Made by a program: the position numbers and the translations under genes. The notes below the pieces were generated by a model. The model saw nothing but the letters and a program-made list of their open reading frames with translations, made no database searches and was not told the origin of the DNA. Below are positions 35,522 through 43,978 of a stretch of 64,000 nt of DNA, piece after piece. Source of the stretch: Oscillospiraceae bacterium (lineage in GTDB: Bacteria; Bacillota; Clostridia; Oscillospirales; Ruminococcaceae); assembly GCA_022835495.1 (NCBI GenBank), contig BQOK01000001.1, positions 1,798,001-1,862,000 on the forward strand. The letters are read 5' to 3'. Position 1 is the first letter of the stretch; each line of letters opens with the position of its first letter.

Positions 35522-36256
35522 TTATTTAGTCTTGCGGTTCAATCCTTTCAAAATTAACAATGACAAAATCACACAAACCATCAGAATTACAACACCGATT
35601 AAAACCTGAAACATATTTGTATTATAATAACCAGAGATATTGAAAACGGCTGTCATGGGATATACCGTCTTTAACTGCTGGGACATACTCGCAAATAATC
35701 CAGCAAACGAATAAATTTCTGCAAATACCAGAGCCAGCCAATACCCCTTTTTCATCCGCGCTACCAGAGCGATAATAGGCGAAATTGCAAAGAATACGCC
35801 TACCCCATCCAGAAAATATATTTTCAGATTTTCTAACACAAGGCCAACGGAAAGTGCTTCTAAATGCAAAACTGCCTCGACAAGAAAGGTAATTGCAAAA
35901 AGTAAAAGGTAAATCAGAACGCTGAACACAAAGGCAAGTATCATTTTGGCAAGTGTCAGTTTCACTTCATCTACGGGAATGAGCCGCAGAGATTTTAAGG
36001 TATCCTCCTGTTCCTCCCGGCAAATCATATAACTTCCCAATAGGGAAATTACAGCAGGCAGAACATAAAAGGTAGCAAGGGATTGGGCCGCTGTCATAAA
36101 CCATCCAGCCCCGTCAATATATCGGCGGTCATAGAATGTAAACTGTCCCTGTGCAAAGACGATTAACCCTACCATGACTGTTGCAAACCCAGCAATCCAG
36201 AGTATTTTGGAACGGTGGAGTTTCTGGCTCTCCGCCCAAAGCAAATCTTTCATCAT
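35522..36256 (-). CDS. ABC-2 type permease
   Basis: 244 residues from the ATG at 36256. Six predicted membrane helices and the layout of lantibiotic-immunity type permeases (AESQKLHRSKILWIAGFATV near the N-terminus; CREEQEDTLKSLRLIPVDEV in the first cytosolic loop). Last gene of a five-gene export operon; pairs with the permease upstream and the ATPase at 36991. Confidence 0.85.
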   Translation of the reverse strand: MMKDLLWAESQKLHRSKILWIAGFATVMVGLIVFAQGQFTFYDRRYIDGAGWFMTAAQSLATFYVLPAVISLLGSYMICREEQEDTLKSLRLIPVDEVKLTLAKMILAFVFSVLIYLLLFAITFLVEAVLHLEALSVGLVLENLKIYFLDGVGVFFAISPIIALVARMKKGYWLALVFAEIYSFAGLFASMSQQLKTVYPMTAVFNISGYYNTNMFQVLIGVVILMVCVILSLLILKGLNRKTK

Positions 36257-36266
36257 TTTTTGCACC

Positions 36267-36998
36267 TCACTTTCTCCGAACCAATGCCACATTCGCCAAT
36301 ACAGCCGAAGCAGCAGCCCATACACCAATACACAGAAATGCGGCTGGAATATTTAATGGCTGATCGAATACAACACCCGGAATATCATACATAACAATAG
36401 CGGTCATACTGGACAGCGGATGTAGGTACATATTCACCATCAAGAGGATAAAGCCGAGGAATGTATAAATCAGCGTCAGGCAAACAGGGAGAATATAGCC
36501 CTTTTGCGCTGCGGCAACCGCCAGTACTGGTAACACCGCAAAGGCGGTCAACAGAGAAATTTCCATACACTTCCGCAAAAGATAAAGGACACTTTCACTG
36601 TCAAAGGGAATATAACCGGATAGTACGCCGGTCAGAATGGACGCCGTTGCGGTGACTAGCATAAAGCAAATGGAATACACCAGCACCACAGCAAACTTGC
36701 TGAAAAAGTATGCCATTTTATTGACCGGTACAATCCAAAGCTGTTTGAGCATATCATACTGGTTTTCGTTATACATCAGCATGGTACACAACATCCCCAG
36801 CACTACCGGTAGGATGATCCACGGGGTATAGCTGAACGCTGTCCATTTGTAAAACATAATGGGGTCCACACCGGTTCCTTTGACACTTGAAAAGTAAAAT
36901 ACGGCAGCCAGTGGCATAAAGAGCGCCGCCAGCAGCATGAGCCAGATAAACTTTCTCCGGCGCAGTTTTAGAAATTCAACTTGTATCAATTTAAGCAA
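36267..36998 (-). CDS. ABC-2 type permease
   Basis: 243 residues from a TTG at 36998, which overlaps the ATPase stop by eight bases and follows GGGGGAGAGGG. Six predicted helices. VEFLKLRRRKFIWLMLLAAL at the start and ENQYDMLKQLWIVPVNKMAY in the cytosolic loop resemble the neighbouring permeases, so the operon has arisen by duplication. Confidence 0.85.
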   Translation of the reverse strand: MLKLIQVEFLKLRRRKFIWLMLLAALFMPLAAVFYFSSVKGTGVDPIMFYKWTAFSYTPWIILPVVLGMLCTMLMYNENQYDMLKQLWIVPVNKMAYFFSKFAVVLVYSICFMLVTATASILTGVLSGYIPFDSESVLYLLRKCMEISLLTAFAVLPVLAVAAAQKGYILPVCLTLIYTFLGFILLMVNMYLHPLSSMTAIVMYDIPGVVFDQPLNIPAAFLCIGVWAAASAVLANVALVRRK

Positions 36999-37914
36999 TT
37001 CCCTCTCCCCCTGTGATCTGTTTGAAATAATCCTCAAGGGTATCATTGCAGATTTGGGAGCTGATAACAGCTACATCCTGCACCACAAGGGCCTTGTTGA
37101 TTGCCGCCATATCCAGTGCGGTGTCATAAAGCCGCAGGTTGTGTTCGTCCTGCACCGCATAATCGGTCACATGGAATTGCCTTTCCAAAATTAAAGAGGC
37201 TTTTGGAATATCCGACACTTGAAGCTGGATGTATTTCCGATTTTTCTTTTCTAATTCATCCATGCTGCTTTCTTCCAGCAGAACCCCGTGGTCGATAATG
37301 CCTATATCATCTGCCAACAGTGAAATTTCGGAAAGTATATGGCTGGAAATTAGGATGGTTTTGCCACGCTCCACACTTAAATTCTTAATAAAGTTCCTCA
37401 CTTCGGCTATACCGATAGGGTCAAGTCCATTGGTCGGCTCGTCCAAAATCAAAAGCTCCGGGTCATGCAGAATAGCGTTGGCAATACCGAGGCGCTGCTT
37501 CATGCCGAGGGAATACTTACTGAACAGCTTTTTGTCCTTGTAGGGCAATCCCACAACTTCCAGCGCGTTCTTGACGGCATTGGGCTGGGGTGTCCCTCGC
37601 AACTTCGCAAAAATTTCAAGGTTTTCTGTGCCGGTCAGATTCGGATAAAAACCGGGAGTTTCGATGATGGCCCCAATACGGGGATAAATGCGTTTCTCAT
37701 GGCCTTTGATGTTCTGTCCGAACACATCCACTTCGCCGGAAGTGATTGGTGTAAGGCCCAAAATCATTTTCATAATTGTGGTTTTACCGGCTCCGTTGCG
37801 TCCTAAAAGTCCATAAATCCGACCCGGTTTCACATGAAGATTCACAGAATTAACGGCAGTTTGTTCCCCGTAAATCTTTGTCAGCTTTTTGGTTTCAATC
37901 ACAAGATCACTCAT
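36991..37914 (-). CDS. ABC transporter ATP-binding protein (BcrA/lantibiotic-immunity type)
   Basis: 307 residues from the ATG at 37914. Walker A GRNGAGKTT, Q-loop region IIETPGFYPNLTG, signature YSLGMKQRLGIA, Walker B LLILDEPTNGLDP, H-loop SSH. The 90-residue C-terminal extension is usual for peptide-antibiotic exporters of this type. The substrate is unknown; a cell-envelope-active peptide is the likeliest guess. Confidence 0.92.
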   Translation of the reverse strand: MSDLVIETKKLTKIYGEQTAVNSVNLHVKPGRIYGLLGRNGAGKTTIMKMILGLTPITSGEVDVFGQNIKGHEKRIYPRIGAIIETPGFYPNLTGTENLEIFAKLRGTPQPNAVKNALEVVGLPYKDKKLFSKYSLGMKQRLGIANAILHDPELLILDEPTNGLDPIGIAEVRNFIKNLSVERGKTILISSHILSEISLLADDIGIIDHGVLLEESSMDELEKKNRKYIQLQVSDIPKASLILERQFHVTDYAVQDEHNLRLYDTALDMAAINKALVVQDVAVISSQICNDTLEDYFKQITGGEGIA

Positions 37915-37931
37915 AAAAATACCTCGCTTTC

Positions 37932-38357
37932 TCATTTTGTTTCGTTCTTCCAGATAACATAGTTGTAAAGGCTGCCATCCGGGAAATAGTTGATGAATAC
38001 TTTGAAATTGCCTTTGTCACAAGGAATGACAAATTCAACACGGATTTGGTCAGAGTGTTCCGGCACATAGCAGGACACATCCGGGGAAGTGTTCTTCGGC
38101 AGCCCGCCCAGTTTATCGACTTCTTCTTCCCATGTTTCCTGTATCGTTTCCGCAGAAATATTGTCCTGTACGCCCTGCGGCAACGCATTGAAGAAAGTTT
38201 CAAAATCTCCATCCATCATTTGGTTAAAGTATTCGGTTGCTTCTTCCGTAATGGCCTGTTGGTCGGGAGCCTCGCCGGAAGATGGAGCGGCCTGCTGGCA
38301 GGCACAAAGAGAAAAAACAAGCAGAATACCGAGTAATAAACAACTCAATCGTTTCAT
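37932..38357 (-). CDS. DUF3887-type lipoprotein
   Basis: 141 residues. Signal peptide with lipobox SLCAC (Cys about 20), then a small globular domain (TEYFNQMMDGDFETFFNALP; later SCYVPEHSDQIRVEFVIP). It is embedded between ABC subunits, so it is probably a surface component of the export or immunity module, in the way LanI-type lipoproteins bind their peptide. That comparison is by position only. Confidence 0.75.
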   Translation of the reverse strand: MKRLSCLLLGILLVFSLCACQQAAPSSGEAPDQQAITEEATEYFNQMMDGDFETFFNALPQGVQDNISAETIQETWEEEVDKLGGLPKNTSPDVSCYVPEHSDQIRVEFVIPCDKGNFKVFINYFPDGSLYNYVIWKNETK

Positions 38358-38369
38358 AGGTCTTTCCTT

Positions 38370-39137
38370 TCAGTAAGATTGCTTTTTTAGAGCCACTACG
38401 GATGCGGCGGCAAATGTAGCACCGATCAAGAGCAGCGAACCGACACAAACAAGCGGCGAAGTATTGAATAAAACGCCTTGCATCAGGCTTTCTACCATAG
38501 CTGCGGCCGCTTCGGAAATATGGGGATAAATCCCCATCACGCTTGCCAGCGGGTGTATTCCCGTAAGATAAGCCGGGGCAATGACTACGGGAATCAGATA
38601 AAGCAGCGTTGCGCCAATGGGCAAGATATATCCCTTTGACAGCGCGGAAAGAAACACAATCGGAAGCATGGCTATGGGAATCAGAATACCACCTGCCAGA
38701 TACAAAAGACCAGCGTCCATCAGTGTTTGGGCGTTCAGATCGGGAAAGCCTCCGGCAATCAGCCCACCGACAACACACAAAAGAAAAGTAATCAGGCACA
38801 GTCCTACGGACATCAGAATAACCACAGCGACTTTTGAAAAGTATAGCTGTGCTTTTGTAATAGGGATGATAAGCAGTTGTTTCATCGTGTCATTTTTGTG
38901 TTCATCGAAAAACAGTGTCGTTGCAAACATTCCCAGCACAATCGGCAGAAACAGGCTGGACAGATTCTTAAAGGCCAGTGTGTAAAGGTCGCCAAAACTA
39001 TCCATAAAGGGACTGCTCCTTGAAATGCTGCAAGCCCTCTCAATTGCAAACGCTCCAAGCAGAAGTGTCAGAGCCAAAATACACCAGACAATTTTATTCC
39101 GTTTCCATTTCTGGATTTCAGTTGTAATAATCGTCAT
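38370..39137 (-). CDS. ABC-2 type permease, first gene of the operon
   Basis: 255 residues from the ATG at 39137 with AAAGGAG upstream. Six predicted helices; EIQKWKRNKIVWCILALTLL near the N-terminus and DEHKNDTMKQLLIIPITKAQ in the cytosolic loop. Preceded by the direct-repeat promoter at 39163-39195, so expression is probably switched on by the two-component system next to it. Confidence 0.85.
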   Translation of the reverse strand: MTIITTEIQKWKRNKIVWCILALTLLLGAFAIERACSISRSSPFMDSFGDLYTLAFKNLSSLFLPIVLGMFATTLFFDEHKNDTMKQLLIIPITKAQLYFSKVAVVILMSVGLCLITFLLCVVGGLIAGGFPDLNAQTLMDAGLLYLAGGILIPIAMLPIVFLSALSKGYILPIGATLLYLIPVVIAPAYLTGIHPLASVMGIYPHISEAAAAMVESLMQGVLFNTSPLVCVGSLLLIGATFAAASVVALKKQSY

Positions 39138-39162
39138 ACGGTTTTCTCCTTTCATGGTTCCA

Positions 39163-39195
39163 ACTATAAAACGCAAACCTTGCCATAACCTTGCC
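39163..39195 (-). promoter_or_regulatory. OmpR-type direct repeat and promoter of the ABC operon
   Basis: AACCTTGCC occurs at 39176-39184 and 39187-39195, an 11-base period typical of OmpR-family binding. On the minus strand the -10 TATAGT is at 39168-39163, and the repeats cover the -35 position, where no good -35 hexamer is seen. This implies activation by the response regulator at 40156. Confidence 0.65.
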
Positions 39196-39211
39196 GAGAT
39201 AAAATTTTTTC

Positions 39212-39239
39212 AAAAAAAGCTCTGTGGGATCACAGAGCT
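39212..39239 (-). terminator. Terminator of the two-component operon
   Basis: AGCTCTGTG/CACAGAGCT stem (39218-39239) with a T7 on the minus strand. It overlaps the last codons of the kinase gene. Confidence 0.85.
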
Positions 39240-40159
39240 TTCGGAAGTATGATGATAAAGGTTGTTCCGTTTCCGGGAACACTGGCGGCTGTAATCGTTC
39301 CTTTATGAATACTGACTAACTCTTTGGCAATCGAAAGGCCCAGCCCGTTCCCTTTGGCAGAACGGGAGTGATCACATTGATACATCCGTTCAAAGATATG
39401 CAGGAGATCAGAGGCGGCAATCCCATTGCCGTTATCAGCAACAACGATTTTTGCCTGCTGCTCCGTTTCAGTCACGGTCAGGAAAACTTTGCTTGCAGCA
39501 CTGTGCGTCAGGATATTTTGCAGTAAATTATTGAGAATACGAGTGTAGGCGGTAGAGTCAACCCGTGTCATGTATTCTGTTTCGGGTATCTCAATTTCAT
39601 AGCTAAGATCGTGGTTTTCCAGCAGCGGCACCCAATCAGCCATGATGTCACGGGAAAGCTCATTCAGGTCGCAGACCTCAAAATGAAAAATCTGTTCCCC
39701 GGCATCCAGCTTCACCCATTCAAACAGGGCGGTCACAAAATCTTTCAGGTGGTGGGCTTTTTCCATAGCCACCCGAATGTATTCTTCCTGCTCAGCTCCT
39801 GTTACCATCTTGCTTTCCACAGCCTCCAAATATCCAACCAGAGAAGCAAGAGGGGTTTTTACATCATGGGAAAGGCTTGTCATAAGCCGTTTATAAGCCT
39901 GTTCGGATTGCTTTTGCTGTATAAGCCGAGATTGGCTGCTCATGGCAATCTCGTTAATATCATAACAGATTTGTTTTGTCAGGTCGCTTTCCCGTGTCAA
40001 TACACGGCGATTCAAATTCCCGGCTTTTATATCGTTTAGGGCATCCCTAATAAGAAAAAGCTGACCACGGACACGGTGAAGTTTTCCCAGAAGATAGCTG
40101 ATTACCAGCAAGGCAATCAATAAAGACAACAATAGATAAAGGTTAATCTCCATGCTCAT
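39230..40159 (-). CDS. Membrane histidine kinase
   Basis: 309 residues. Short N-terminus with a single clear membrane helix (about 6-24) and no extracellular domain, followed by HAMP-like DALNDIKAGNLNRRVL, HisKA with His in SLSHDVKTPLAS, and HATPase (NNLLQNILTHS, DNGNGIA, NGLGLSIAKEL). Such intramembrane-sensing kinases typically work with peptide-detoxifying ABC exporters. It overlaps the regulator gene by four bases. Confidence 0.92.
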   Translation of the reverse strand: MSMEINLYLLLSLLIALLVISYLLGKLHRVRGQLFLIRDALNDIKAGNLNRRVLTRESDLTKQICYDINEIAMSSQSRLIQQKQSEQAYKRLMTSLSHDVKTPLASLVGYLEAVESKMVTGAEQEEYIRVAMEKAHHLKDFVTALFEWVKLDAGEQIFHFEVCDLNELSRDIMADWVPLLENHDLSYEIEIPETEYMTRVDSTAYTRILNNLLQNILTHSAASKVFLTVTETEQQAKIVVADNGNGIAASDLLHIFERMYQCDHSRSAKGNGLGLSIAKELVSIHKGTITAASVPGNGTTFIIILPKAL

Positions 40160-40857
40160 GCCTCCTTGTTAAAGCGATACCCTACACCGCGGACAGTCTG
40201 GATATAAAAAGGTTGCTCTGGATTTGGCTCGATTTTTTTTCGCAGTTTGCTGATAAATGCCATGAGGTTATTGTCGTCAAAATCATATTCTTCTGTCCAC
40301 ACCTGCATATAAAGTTGCTTTTTAGTAAAGACCCGTCCCTTGTTGGACGCCAGAAATAGAAGCAAGTCAAACTCCTTGCCGGTCAAGTCTACCGGGAGAT
40401 TCTGAACCGTTACGGTTCGGTTGATTTTATCAATTACCATATCTTTCAGAAGCATGGTGGCGGCTTCGTTTCCAGTCACAGGGTTTAAGGTGGTATAGCG
40501 CCGGATTAGAGAATTGACACGAGCCATCAGTTCGCTAATTCCAAACGGCTTTGTCAGATAATCGTCCGCCCCCAGCCGCAGACCAGAAACCTTATCTTCT
40601 TCGTCGCTTTTGGCGGTCAGCATCAGCACCGGCACATTGTTTTTCTCTCGGATTTTCTGCAATACTTGAAACCCGTTCATATCTGGCATCATCACATCCA
40701 GAATAATTAGTGAACAGGTATCCTTGTTTTTTTCCAGTAGCCTCAGACCCTCTAAGCCGCCATGTGCTACTACCGCAGATAAATTTTCTTGTTCCACACA
40801 TTTTTTCATCAAGGCACAAAGTTCCTTGTCATCGTCTATAATCAAAACGCTATTCAT
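40156..40857 (-). CDS. OmpR-family response regulator
   Basis: 233 residues. Receiver with IIDDDKE, phospho-Asp in LIILDVMMPDMNG and Lys in LTKPFG; C-terminal winged helix (LTGKEFDLLLFLASNKGRVF, then FISKLRKKIEPNP, YIQTVRGVGYRF). Likely target: the 11-base-period repeats at 39176-39195 in front of the ABC operon. Confidence 0.93.
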   Translation of the reverse strand: MNSVLIIDDDKELCALMKKCVEQENLSAVVAHGGLEGLRLLEKNKDTCSLIILDVMMPDMNGFQVLQKIREKNNVPVLMLTAKSDEEDKVSGLRLGADDYLTKPFGISELMARVNSLIRRYTTLNPVTGNEAATMLLKDMVIDKINRTVTVQNLPVDLTGKEFDLLLFLASNKGRVFTKKQLYMQVWTEEYDFDDNNLMAFISKLRKKIEPNPEQPFYIQTVRGVGYRFNKEA

Positions 40858-41038
40858 GTTTCAGCAACCTCCCTTGTTTTGTCCGGCCATCAAGCGGCTT
40901 CTCCGCAGTTTTAGGGAGTAGCCAAACACCGGCCATTTTCACAGCGCCGGGGATACGCCCACCGGCGCAATAATAATTTACCCTACGAGGTGTCACGCCC
41001 CACTTTTCGGCGGCCTCTTTCAATGTCATATAGTCCAT
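40850..41038 (-). CDS. Small MerR/excisionase-like HTH protein
   Basis: 62 residues: YMTLKEAAEKWGVTPRRVNY is a MerR-type helix-turn-helix, followed by GAVKMAGVWLLPKTAEKP, the wing common to Xis-like proteins. ATG after GGAGGTG. It overlaps the response regulator start by eight bases, so it is the first gene of the TCS transcript. Confidence 0.8.
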   Translation of the reverse strand: MDYMTLKEAAEKWGVTPRRVNYYCAGGRIPGAVKMAGVWLLPKTAEKPLDGRTKQGRLLKHE

Positions 41039-41058
41039 TTCGCACCTCCACAGAGTAC

Positions 41059-41087
41059 ATTATAGTTCTCTTTTTCGAACAATGCAA
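41059..41087 (-). promoter_or_regulatory. Promoter of the HTH-regulator-kinase operon
   Basis: On the minus strand, TTGCAT (41087-41082), a 17-base spacer and TATAAT (41064-41059). Confidence 0.75.
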
Positions 41088-41096
41088 GAAACGGAA

Positions 41097-41160
41097 TATG
41101 AATTATAAACTTCAACTAACCTGCATATAGAAACATTCCACGGGCAAAGTATGAATTATA
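41097..41160. promoter_or_regulatory. Direct repeats in the divergent intergenic region
   Basis: TATGAATTATA occurs at 41097-41107 and 41150-41160, between the divergent HTH operon and the XRE-type gene. A plausible operator for the XRE-type regulator. Confidence 0.45.
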
Positions 41161-41182
41161 CAATGTAACCGGGTGATGTTAT

Positions 41183-41551
41183 ATGGCGAAAGTTGAAGAT
41201 TGTCCCGGTTTTGAAACCTTCGGTGCAGATGTCAAAGCCGCACGAGAGGCAAAGCGCCTGGCACGAAAAACATTGGCAGAAATGGTTGGGATTGAATGGC
41301 GGTACCTTGCCAACATTGAGAATCAAGGTGCGATTCCGAGCCTGCCTGTGATGATCCAGTTGATTAAGGTCTGCGGACTTCCCGTGGAACGGTATTTTAA
41401 CCCGGAGATCATGCGGGAAGAAAGCGCACAGCGGCAACGGGTCAGCCACAAGCTGAAACTCTGCCCTGAAGAATACCTGCCGATTATCGAAGGTGCCATA
41501 GACGGGGCGCTCAAAATGGAACAGACTGCGAAGCAGAAGGAGGACGCATAA
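41183..41551 (+). CDS. XRE-family transcriptional regulator
   Basis: 122 residues. The N-terminal Cro/CI-type HTH spans about residues 11-67 (FGADVKAAREAKRLARKTLA, then IEWRYLANIENQGAIPSLPV). The C-terminal tail is helical. Divergent from the TCS operon, so it may control that operon or element functions. Confidence 0.88.
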   Translation: MAKVEDCPGFETFGADVKAAREAKRLARKTLAEMVGIEWRYLANIENQGAIPSLPVMIQLIKVCGLPVERYFNPEIMREESAQRQRVSHKLKLCPEEYLPIIEGAIDGALKMEQTAKQKEDA

Positions 41552-41578
41552 TCGCGGCCTCCTTCTGGCATTTCTATA

Positions 41579-41878
41579 TCAAGTTTCCCGGCACTTTTCC
41601 CAAAGTTCCCGGCACCTCTGCTGGATTTCTCCGGTTTCTGTCACAGTCAGCTCGCGGTCATTTCCGGTAATCTTATCTTCCAGAAAGTTGGCGTATGTAC
41701 CCAACAAAGCGTTCCGTAAATCCTCCGGAGTTTTCTGTATTTCTGCGCTGTACCAGTCATTCCGGTGGGGTTCCCATGCCATCAATGTATAACCGTGGCT
41801 GGTCTGAACCACCTCATACAAAGGGTCATCATCCAGATATGCCTGAAACACTTTCAAAACCTTTTCAAAGGTCAGCAT
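41579..41878 (-). CDS. Unrecognised element-borne protein
   Basis: 99 residues from the ATG at 41878, eight bases after GGGAGG. Starts MLTFEKVLKVFQAYLDDDPL; contains SHGYTLMAWEPHRNDWYSAE and a Gln/Arg/Cys-rich C-terminus. I do not recognise it. It sits directly downstream of tnpV on the same strand. Confidence 0.65.
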   Translation of the reverse strand: MLTFEKVLKVFQAYLDDDPLYEVVQTSHGYTLMAWEPHRNDWYSAEIQKTPEDLRNALLGTYANFLEDKITGNDRELTVTETGEIQQRCRELWEKCRET

Positions 41879-41894
41879 TTCCCGCACCTCCCAT

Positions 41895-42248
41895 TCAGCT
41901 GCAAATCAGTTCCCTGATTAAAATTTCCTCAATCTGTGCCGTTAATGTGTTCATCAGCCCCACCCAACGCATAGGGTCACAGGCTTTTAGTTCCTCAGTG
42001 ACACCCGCAGCCTCCATCATGTGAGGTAACATGGTGTCCATACGCTCCTGCGTTGTCCGGTCAATCTCTATCAGGTGCGGATACAGCTTCTCGCTCATCA
42101 GCAGTTGGTTGTAGAGAATAGGACGATGTTCCTTCAGGTAGGATTTTCGCATCCTGCCGTACTTGCCGATAGAAGTTTCCGGCTGCACAGAAAGTTTTAG
42201 GTTGGGTATATCATAATCTCCACAACGAATGTAAGTCAACTTACTCAT
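41895..42248 (-). CDS. tnpV: TnpV transposon-encoded protein
   Basis: 117 residues from the ATG at 42248, seven bases after AAAGGAG. KLTYIRCGDYDIPNLKL and IGKYGRMRKSYLKEHRPILY match the TnpV copy at 59736. TnpV accompanies TnpX recombinases in Tn4451-like elements; its role is unknown. Confidence 0.88.
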   Translation of the reverse strand: MSKLTYIRCGDYDIPNLKLSVQPETSIGKYGRMRKSYLKEHRPILYNQLLMSEKLYPHLIEIDRTTQERMDTMLPHMMEAAGVTEELKACDPMRWVGLMNTLTAQIEEILIRELICS

Positions 42249-42274
42249 ATTCATTCTCCTTTGCTCCATGATGA

Positions 42275-43783
42275 TTAGACTGCTGCGTTGGCTGCTATGC
42301 TGCCTTTGCGCGGTTCTTCTTTCGGTAGCTGTCCGACAGTAGAAAAAATACCTTTTTTCATATCCTCAGCCCGGATCAAGGCTTTCTTAGCGTCCATTTC
42401 CGCTTTTTTCTTCGCCTTGATTTTGTCCTCATACCGTTTTTGTGCGCCGCTGGCTTTCCGCTTCAAATAGTTCTGATGAAGCCTGTCCTTGCGTTCTTCT
42501 TTTTTCCGCAGTTCTTCCTGTTCCTCCGGGGTTAAAGGAACCGGTTGCAAGGATGGTGGGATATAGCGTCCTAAAAAATTGAAGTAGATTTCAATTTCCT
42601 GCGTGGTGTCCTGACTGCCTTTTCGGACGCGTTCGTGGACAAGGATTTTCTCTACAAACTCGTTGAGCATGGTGTTTGTCAGCGTGTCAAAATTCTCGTA
42701 CTTATCAATCAGGGCTATAAATTTCTCCGCTGATTTCTGGCTCTGCTCATAGCCGGTAACAGCCTTTTCCAGCTCTGCAATTTCAACCTCAAGTGCGTCC
42801 TGCTCTTTGGCATACTGTGCATCAAGCGCCCTATATCGTGCATCCGGCAGCTTGCCGAGGGCATTGTCCTCGTAGATTTTGCAAATCAGTTTTTCCAGTT
42901 CTCCGGCTCTCTTTTGAGCAGCGGCCAGACGCCTGCGCTTTTTCGATATATCGGCACTCTGTTGAGCAACCTGCGTTTCCTGAACGGTGTGAATAAATTC
43001 CGTCCGGTCATTTCTGGAATATTCAGCGATAGCCCGGAGCGTGTCAGAAACCAATGTCAGAACAGCACTCTCATTGATACGGTGTTGTGTAGGGCATAGT
43101 GTCCCACACGGAACTTTGGTATAATTGGAACAGGTATATTGAGAAATCCGCCTGCCATTGTTGGTGCGGTGGACATACATCTTGCCGCCACAATCTGCAC
43201 AATAGAGCAAGCCTGTGAGGGGAGCTGCTTCGCCCCAGCCGTTTGGATAACGCCGTACATTGCTGCGGATTTTCTGCACCAGATCAAAGGTCTGCTGGTC
43301 GATAATGGCTTCATGGGTATTCTCAAAGATCGTCCACTCGTCCTCAGAAACATAGTGGCTTTTCTTGTCCTTAAAGTGCTTGCGGGTCTTGAAATTGATG
43401 GTGTGCCCCAAATACTCTCGTTTTTTCAAAATGTTCACGATGGTAGATGACCCCCATCCATAGGGGTCTTTGACCGGCTTTGAACGGTTCACACCCTCGT
43501 TGAAGCGGGCAAGGTGTACGACAGGAATTTCAATCCGGTCTGCGGATAATTTGCAGGCGATCTGATAAGGCCCATATCCCTCCAGCGTGAGGGCGAAGAT
43601 ACGGCGCACCACTTCGGCAGCTTCCTCATCTACCAGCCAATGCTCCCGTTTTTCGTCCCATAAGTAGCCGTAAATCACAGTGCCGGTCAGGTGCTTGCCG
43701 CTCATGCCTTTTGACTTAAACACAGAGCGAATTTTCCGGCTGGTATCACGGGCGTAAAATTCATTGAACATACGTCGTTCGGG
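42275..43783 (-). pseudogene. tnpX: Large serine recombinase (TnpX family) without its catalytic domain
   Basis: About 500 residues matching the product of 57839-59719 from PFRNIMNEYYARDTS onward (here PERRMFNEFYARDTS). The recombinase domain, zinc-ribbon Cys (YCADCGGKMY) and C-terminal coiled coils are all present. The N-terminal resolvase domain with the active-site Ser, about 135 residues, is absent. Upstream of 43783 the DNA is unrelated and belongs to the ICE. The recombinase cannot cut DNA, so element 1 should be unable to excise by itself. The frame happens to stay open to 43819. Confidence 0.88.
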
Positions 43784-43907
43784 AAGGTGAAGCGCAAACA
43801 GCAAAAATCCAGTATTCATGCGGGTTTGCGGCGAGATGGCTCTCGATCAGATAGCTCTCTTTCAGACGGTCAAAGGGCTGAAATCACAATCGCATAGTTG
43901 TTTTCAT

Positions 43908-43945
43908 GGGAGAATGGCGGTAGCTGCGGTCATTCTCCCTTTTTT
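43908..43945 (+). terminator. Terminator-like hairpin ahead of parB
   Basis: GGGAGAATG (43908-43916) with CATTCTCCC (43931-43939), followed by T6. It ends a lost upstream gene or acts as a leader attenuator for the parB operon. Confidence 0.8.
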
Positions 43946-43978
43946 CGTTCCTGCCGCATTTTACAGGAGGAAACGAAC

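Larger units (their letters stand above)
27977..43783 (-). mobile_element. Element 1: mobilizable Tn4451-like transposon, right end lost
   Basis: It carries the set usual for these elements (TnpW, DnaC-like, replisome organiser, Cys-rich VLP protein, MobQ relaxase, TnpV, large serine recombinase), mostly on the minus strand. The left edge is inferred: TTGTCAAGGACTTTTT (27985-28000) closely matches, in reverse, the recombinase-distal end of element 3 (GTCAAGTGCTTTTTT, read from 56675 down), and a CCA lies in the equivalent place at 27974-27976. The right end stops inside the recombinase gene near 43783, where ICE sequence takes over. Confidence 0.7.
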
